Source: Betaproteobacteria bacterium (GTDB lineage Bacteria > Pseudomonadota > Gammaproteobacteria > Burkholderiales > SG8-39). Taken from it: a DNA stretch of 11,203 nucleotides. Below are positions 8,152 to 11,203 of this stretch, piece by piece (the first letter of the stretch is position 1; every line of letters begins with the position of its first letter). The DNA lies in the NCBI GenBank assembly GCA_004298295.1, contig SCUH01000018.1, positions 1 through 11,203 on the forward strand, given 5' to 3'. The position numbers and the translations under genes were made by a program. Under the pieces are notes generated by a model. It saw nothing but the letters and a program-made list of their open reading frames with translations, was not told where the DNA came from and searched no databases.

Positions 8152-10071
8152 CTAGTCCTTGATCAGCTGCACGTACGGCACCTTCTTCAGCGACCACTTG
8201 TGCGTATTGCGGTCGTAAGTGGAGTTGGTGAAGCACTTCCAGTTCTCGTCGTCGATGTAGTTGTGGTCCATCCGGTAGTAGAACCCCGGATATCGTGTCT
8301 CCGTCCGGAACTGGATATGCTTCATGTGCGCCTCGGCCGCCATGATGCGGTGGAAGTTCTCCCACGCGCGCAGCAGCTCGTGCAGGTCTTTCGCCCGCAT
8401 CTTGAGCGAATCCTCCTTCAGCATCTCGAGCTTGCCCTCGGCCACTTCCAGCATCTTGGCGTTGGTGCGGTAATAGGTCGCCACGCCCGCCACGTACTCG
8501 TCCATGATCTTCTGCAGACGGAACTGCAGCATCTTGGGCGAGATGAAGTGCGGGTTGATGTCGATGTCGGTGGTGTAGTCCTTGTGCTGCAGGTAGTTCT
8601 TCACCGGTTTGTAGATCTCGTCGGCGAGTTCGGCGGCGCCGCGCTGCAGCTCGGGCTTGAGGTCCTTGTGGTCGAGGCAGTACTTCACCATCGCCTTGGC
8701 GGCGATGCGCCCTTCGGTGAACGAGCCGGAGCTGAACTTGTGCCCCGAGGCGCCGACGCCGTCGCCCGAGGTGAACAGCCCCTTCACCGTCGTCATGCTG
8801 CGATAGCCCCAGCTCCACTCCTTGGGCACGCCGGGAATGTCGGTCGGGCCCGAAACCCAGATCCCGGCACAGCCCGAGTGCGAGCCGAGCAGGTACGGCT
8901 CGGTCGGCATGATCTCGGAAGGCTGCTTCTCGGGCTCGATGTTTTCGCCCGCCCACATGCCGCACTGGCTGATGGTCATGTCGAGGAAGTCTTCCCAGGC
9001 CTCGGCCTCGAGGTGCTTGACCTCCTTCGGCGTCATCTTCTCGGCGAGCTTCTTCAGCGCGGTCGGCGTGTCCATGAAGATCGGGCCGCGGCCGTTGATC
9101 ATCTCCTCGAGCATGATGTGGTTCCGCAGGCACGTGCCCGGCACGCCCATACCGTACTTGCCGAAGCGCTTCTGGTCCTTGATGATGTCGGCGCGCAGCG
9201 TGCTGTAATCCTCGCCCAGGCCGTTCATCACCTTCGCCTTGAAGAGCAGGAACCACGCCCCGACCGGCCCGTAGCCGTCCTTGAAGCGCGCCGGCACGAA
9301 GCGGTTCTCCATCATCGTCATCTCGGCGCCGGCTTCGGCCGCCATCGAGTAGGTCGAGCCCGCGTTCCACACCGGATACCAGGCGCGTCCCGTGCCTTCG
9401 CCCACCGAGCGCGGGCGGAAGACGTTCACCGCGCCGCCGCACACCACCAGGCAGGCCTTGAATTTGTAGATGTAGAGCTTGTGCTCGCGCACCGAGAAGC
9501 CCGCGGCGCCGGCGATCCGGGTCGGGTCGTTCTTGTCGTTGATCAGGCGCACGATGAAGGTGCGCTCCTGGATGCGGTCCATGCCAAGCGCCTTTTTCGC
9601 GGCCTCGGCGACGATCCACTTGTAGGACTCGCCGTTGATCATGATCTGCCAGCGCCCGGAACGCACCGGCTTGCCGCCCGCGCGCAGCGATTTGCCCTCG
9701 TCGCCGGGCTGCTTCCAGATCGGCAGGCCCCAGTCCTCGAAGTTGTGCACCGAGTCGTCGACGTGCCGGCCGACGTCGTAGACCAGGTCCTCGCGGATGA
9801 TGCCCATGAGGTCGTTCCTGACGTACCTCACGTAATCCGCCGGGTCGTTGTCGCCGATGTAGGTGTTGATCGCCGACAGGCCCTGCGCCACCGCGCCCGA
9901 GCGGCTGAGCGCCGCCTTGTCGACGAGCTTGATCTTGAGATCCTTGCCCGAAGCCTTGGCCCACTGGCCGACCTCGAACGCCGCGCCGCAGGCGGCCATG
10001 CCGCCGCCGATGATGAGGATGTCGAGCTCTTCCTCGATGACCTCGGGATTGCCAAATCCGTATTCAGCCAT
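8152..10071 (-). CDS. aprA: Adenylylsulfate (APS) reductase alpha subunit
   Basis: AprA is the FAD-containing catalytic subunit of dissimilatory APS reductase, a cytoplasmic enzyme that interconverts APS with AMP plus sulfite. The protein is 639 residues, normal for the family. The ATG at 10071 has AAAGGAAA about 6 bases upstream. The FAD-binding dinucleotide motif is ILIIGGGMAACGAAFE (19-34). The conserved segments RSGAVAQGLSAINTYIG (57-73), RFKDGYGPVG (262-271) and GSHSGCAGIWVSGP (396-409) carry residues that correspond, from memory of the Archaeoglobus enzyme, to the active-site Asn, Arg and His398. The end YGFG-rich N-terminus and the C-terminal KWSLKKVPYVQLIKD are also typical. Together with AprB and ATP sulfurylase it makes the sulfite-to-sulfate branch. 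In a sulfur oxidiser it runs in the APS-forming direction. Direction and lineage (I or II) cannot be settled by eye. It is the last gene of its operon. Confidence 0.97.
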   Translation of the reverse strand: MAEYGFGNPEVIEEELDILIIGGGMAACGAAFEVGQWAKASGKDLKIKLVDKAALSRSGAVAQGLSAINTYIGDNDPADYVRYVRNDLMGIIREDLVYDVGRHVDDSVHNFEDWGLPIWKQPGDEGKSLRAGGKPVRSGRWQIMINGESYKWIVAEAAKKALGMDRIQERTFIVRLINDKNDPTRIAGAAGFSVREHKLYIYKFKACLVVCGGAVNVFRPRSVGEGTGRAWYPVWNAGSTYSMAAEAGAEMTMMENRFVPARFKDGYGPVGAWFLLFKAKVMNGLGEDYSTLRADIIKDQKRFGKYGMGVPGTCLRNHIMLEEMINGRGPIFMDTPTALKKLAEKMTPKEVKHLEAEAWEDFLDMTISQCGMWAGENIEPEKQPSEIMPTEPYLLGSHSGCAGIWVSGPTDIPGVPKEWSWGYRSMTTVKGLFTSGDGVGASGHKFSSGSFTEGRIAAKAMVKYCLDHKDLKPELQRGAAELADEIYKPVKNYLQHKDYTTDIDINPHFISPKMLQFRLQKIMDEYVAGVATYYRTNAKMLEVAEGKLEMLKEDSLKMRAKDLHELLRAWENFHRIMAAEAHMKHIQFRTETRYPGFYYRMDHNYIDDENWKCFTNSTYDRNTHKWSLKKVPYVQLIKD

Positions 10072-10134
10072 GACCGTTTCCTTTCATCCGGGGTACGCCG
10101 AACCCTGCGGCGCCTGCCCGATGGGTTGCCGTCG

Positions 10135-10602
10135 CTATTTCGAATGCACGAACTGTGAAGCGTCGCCCTTGTGCAGATCCTTGGTGAACAGCACCAGCGG
10201 ATCGTCGATATCCGCGAGGTTGGCGTCGGGCTTGCCGCCGTAGGGATCCGCCGAGCCTTCCGCCGTGGTGCGGATCGGGAACTTGAAGCGCTTGAGCGTG
10301 CCGTTGCGAAAGCGGATCGTCCACATGATCGAATCCGATCCCCGCAGCGGCTGCACCTGCGCGCCCATCGGCACGACGTCGGCGTAATGACGCACCTCGA
10401 TCGCGTTCTGCGGGCAGATCTTGACGCAGGAGTAGCATTCCCAGCACTGCTCGGGCTCCTGGTTGAACGCCTTCATCGCGTGTCCGGTCAGCGAGCCGTC
10501 CTTGTCGAGCAGCATCAGGTCGTGCGGACAGATGTACATGCAGGCGGTCTTGTCCTGACCCTTGCAGCCATCGCATTTTTCGGTTCGTACGTAAGTCGGC
10601 AT
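10135..10602 (-). CDS. aprB: Adenylylsulfate (APS) reductase beta subunit, ferredoxin-like
   Basis: AprB is the iron-sulfur subunit that moves electrons between the AprA flavin and the membrane partner. This 155-residue protein has eight cluster-binding cysteines in two sets: C10, C13, C21 and C25 (with the family's enlarged C13-C21 spacing, KCDGCKGQDKTACMYIC), and C53, C56, C59 and C63 (CWECYSCVKICP). These bind two 4Fe-4S clusters. The remaining residues form the C-terminal tail typical of AprB that wraps around AprA. The ATG at 10602 follows a strong AAGGAGAGG site by about 6 bases. It lies 22 bases after sat and 63 bases before aprA on the minus strand, so the three are almost certainly one transcript. 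The 63-base gap before aprA holds only the aprA ribosome binding site and no further gene. Confidence 0.97.
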   Translation of the reverse strand: MPTYVRTEKCDGCKGQDKTACMYICPHDLMLLDKDGSLTGHAMKAFNQEPEQCWECYSCVKICPQNAIEVRHYADVVPMGAQVQPLRGSDSIMWTIRFRNGTLKRFKFPIRTTAEGSADPYGGKPDANLADIDDPLVLFTKDLHKGDASQFVHSK

Positions 10603-10624
10603 GCGCCTCTCCTTTTCCTCTGTT

Positions 10625-11203
10625 CTATCGCGCGGAATGACCCGCGAGTTTCACTTCCACTTTTTCGTGCTGCTCGAGCCCAGCGTAGTACGCGTGCAGG
10701 ATCTCGAGCACTTCGGGGCGCGAAAACTCCGGCGGCACCGCGCTGCCTTCGGACAGCCACTTGCGCAGCTTCGTGCCCGAGACCAGCAGGCGGTCGCTTT
10801 CGGCGTGCGGACAGGTGCGCGCCGAGGCCATGCCGCCGCAGCGGTAGCACCAGAACGTCCAGTCGATCTTGAGCGGCTGTGTCTCGAGCGCGCCCTTCGG
10901 GATCTGGTCGAAGATGTGATGCGCGTCGAACGGCCCGTAATAGCTGCCGACCCCGGCATGGTCGCGGCCGACGATCTGGTGCGAGCAGCCGTAGTTCTGG
11001 CGAAACAGCGCGTGCAGCAGCGCTTCGCGCGGCCCGGCGTAGCGCATGTCGAGCGGATAGCCCGACTGCACCACCGTGCCCTTGACGAAGTATTTCTCCA
11101 CCAGCACGGCGATCGCGCGCGTGCGCACGTCGGCGGGAATGTCGCCCGGCTTCAGGTTGCCGAGCAGCGAATGCACCAGCACGCCGTCGCAGGTCTCGAT
11201 CGC
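10625..11203 (-). CDS. sat: Sulfate adenylyltransferase (ATP sulfurylase), dissimilatory type, 5' end outside window
   Basis: This is the C-terminal 192 residues of an ATP sulfurylase. The frame is open to the right edge of the window, where the first visible residues are AIETCDG, so about half the protein (expected near 400 residues) is missing, including the QxRNPxHxGH motif. The nucleotide-binding motif GRDHAG is at bases 10952-10969, preceded by LFRQNYGCSH. A probable zinc site is CYRCGG...CPH (10805-10849), a Cys/His set found in dissimilatory and archaeal-type homo-oligomeric Sat but not in the CysDN assimilatory enzyme. It converts APS plus PPi to ATP plus sulfate in sulfur oxidisers, or the reverse in sulfate reducers. 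Its position just ahead of aprB and aprA supports the dissimilatory role. Confidence 0.95.
   Translation of the reverse strand, partial: AIETCDGVLVHSLLGNLKPGDIPADVRTRAIAVLVEKYFVKGTVVQSGYPLDMRYAGPREALLHALFRQNYGCSHQIVGRDHAGVGSYYGPFDAHHIFDQIPKGALETQPLKIDWTFWCYRCGGMASARTCPHAESDRLLVSGTKLRKWLSEGSAVPPEFSRPEVLEILHAYYAGLEQHEKVEVKLAGHSAR

Noticed and set aside
7400..9964. An 854-codon minus-strand frame running from within aprA through to the cyclase-domain protein.
   Set aside because: Only the part after the ATG at 8026 resembles a protein family. The upstream part is out-of-frame aprA sequence and crosses a strong terminator.
10101..10127. Small inverted repeat (AACCC...GGGTT) in the gap between aprB and aprA.
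   Set aside because: Only 5 base pairs with a 17-base loop and no T-rich tract. It is too weak to call a terminator or RNA element.
8080..10158. A 692-codon + strand open frame antisense to aprA.
   Set aside because: It is a shadow frame with biased composition. AprA on the other strand is unmistakable along its whole length.

Overview
This is a GC-rich, gene-dense window, about two-thirds G+C by eye, with bacterial operon structure throughout. The gene set suggests a proteobacterium able to oxidise reduced sulfur compounds and also to break down CoA-linked organic compounds. The protein styles suggest a betaproteobacterium, but the taxonomy is inference. Nearly all the sequence is coding. 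I saw no tRNA, rRNA, CRISPR array, insertion sequence or phage gene.

Left part, + strand (2-7387). It opens with the 3' portion of a YgiQ-type radical SAM protein gene whose start lies outside the window. Seven bases later begins a run of five tightly packed genes: (i) a molybdopterin-binding large subunit of the xanthine dehydrogenase / CO dehydrogenase superfamily, (ii) a full-length acyl-CoA dehydrogenase, (iii) a short acyl-CoA dehydrogenase homologue lacking most of the middle beta domain, (iv) a crotonase-fold enoyl-CoA hydratase/isomerase, and (v) a PaaI-type hotdog thioesterase. The last four join by 4-8 base overlaps (GTGA, 8 bases, ATGA), so they are very probably co-translated. Together they look like a catabolic module: hydroxylation by a molybdenum enzyme, dehydrogenation of an acyl-CoA by a probable two-subunit enzyme, hydration or isomerisation, and release of dead-end CoA esters. 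The substrate cannot be read from the sequence. No 2Fe-2S or FAD subunit partner for the molybdenum protein is in the window.

Middle, - strand (7400-8026). A stand-alone class III nucleotidyl cyclase domain protein converges on the thioesterase gene with a 12-base gap.

Right part, - strand (8152-11203). Read on the minus strand, the order is sat (3' part only), aprB, aprA, then a strong intrinsic terminator. These encode ATP sulfurylase and both subunits of adenylylsulfate (APS) reductase, the cytoplasmic sulfite-to-sulfate branch of dissimilatory sulfur metabolism. In sulfur oxidisers they run in the direction sulfite + AMP to APS, then APS + PPi to sulfate + ATP. In sulfate reducers the same enzymes run backwards. 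Oxidation is favoured here only by the presumed taxonomy. The membrane electron partner (AprM or QmoABC) is not downstream of aprA, so if present it must lie upstream of sat or elsewhere.

Nothing here is convincingly a wholly new system. The points most worth a second look are the acyl-CoA dehydrogenase pair, the orphan molybdenum hydroxylase, the altered catalytic residues in the crotonase and cyclase proteins, and the missing AprBA electron partner.
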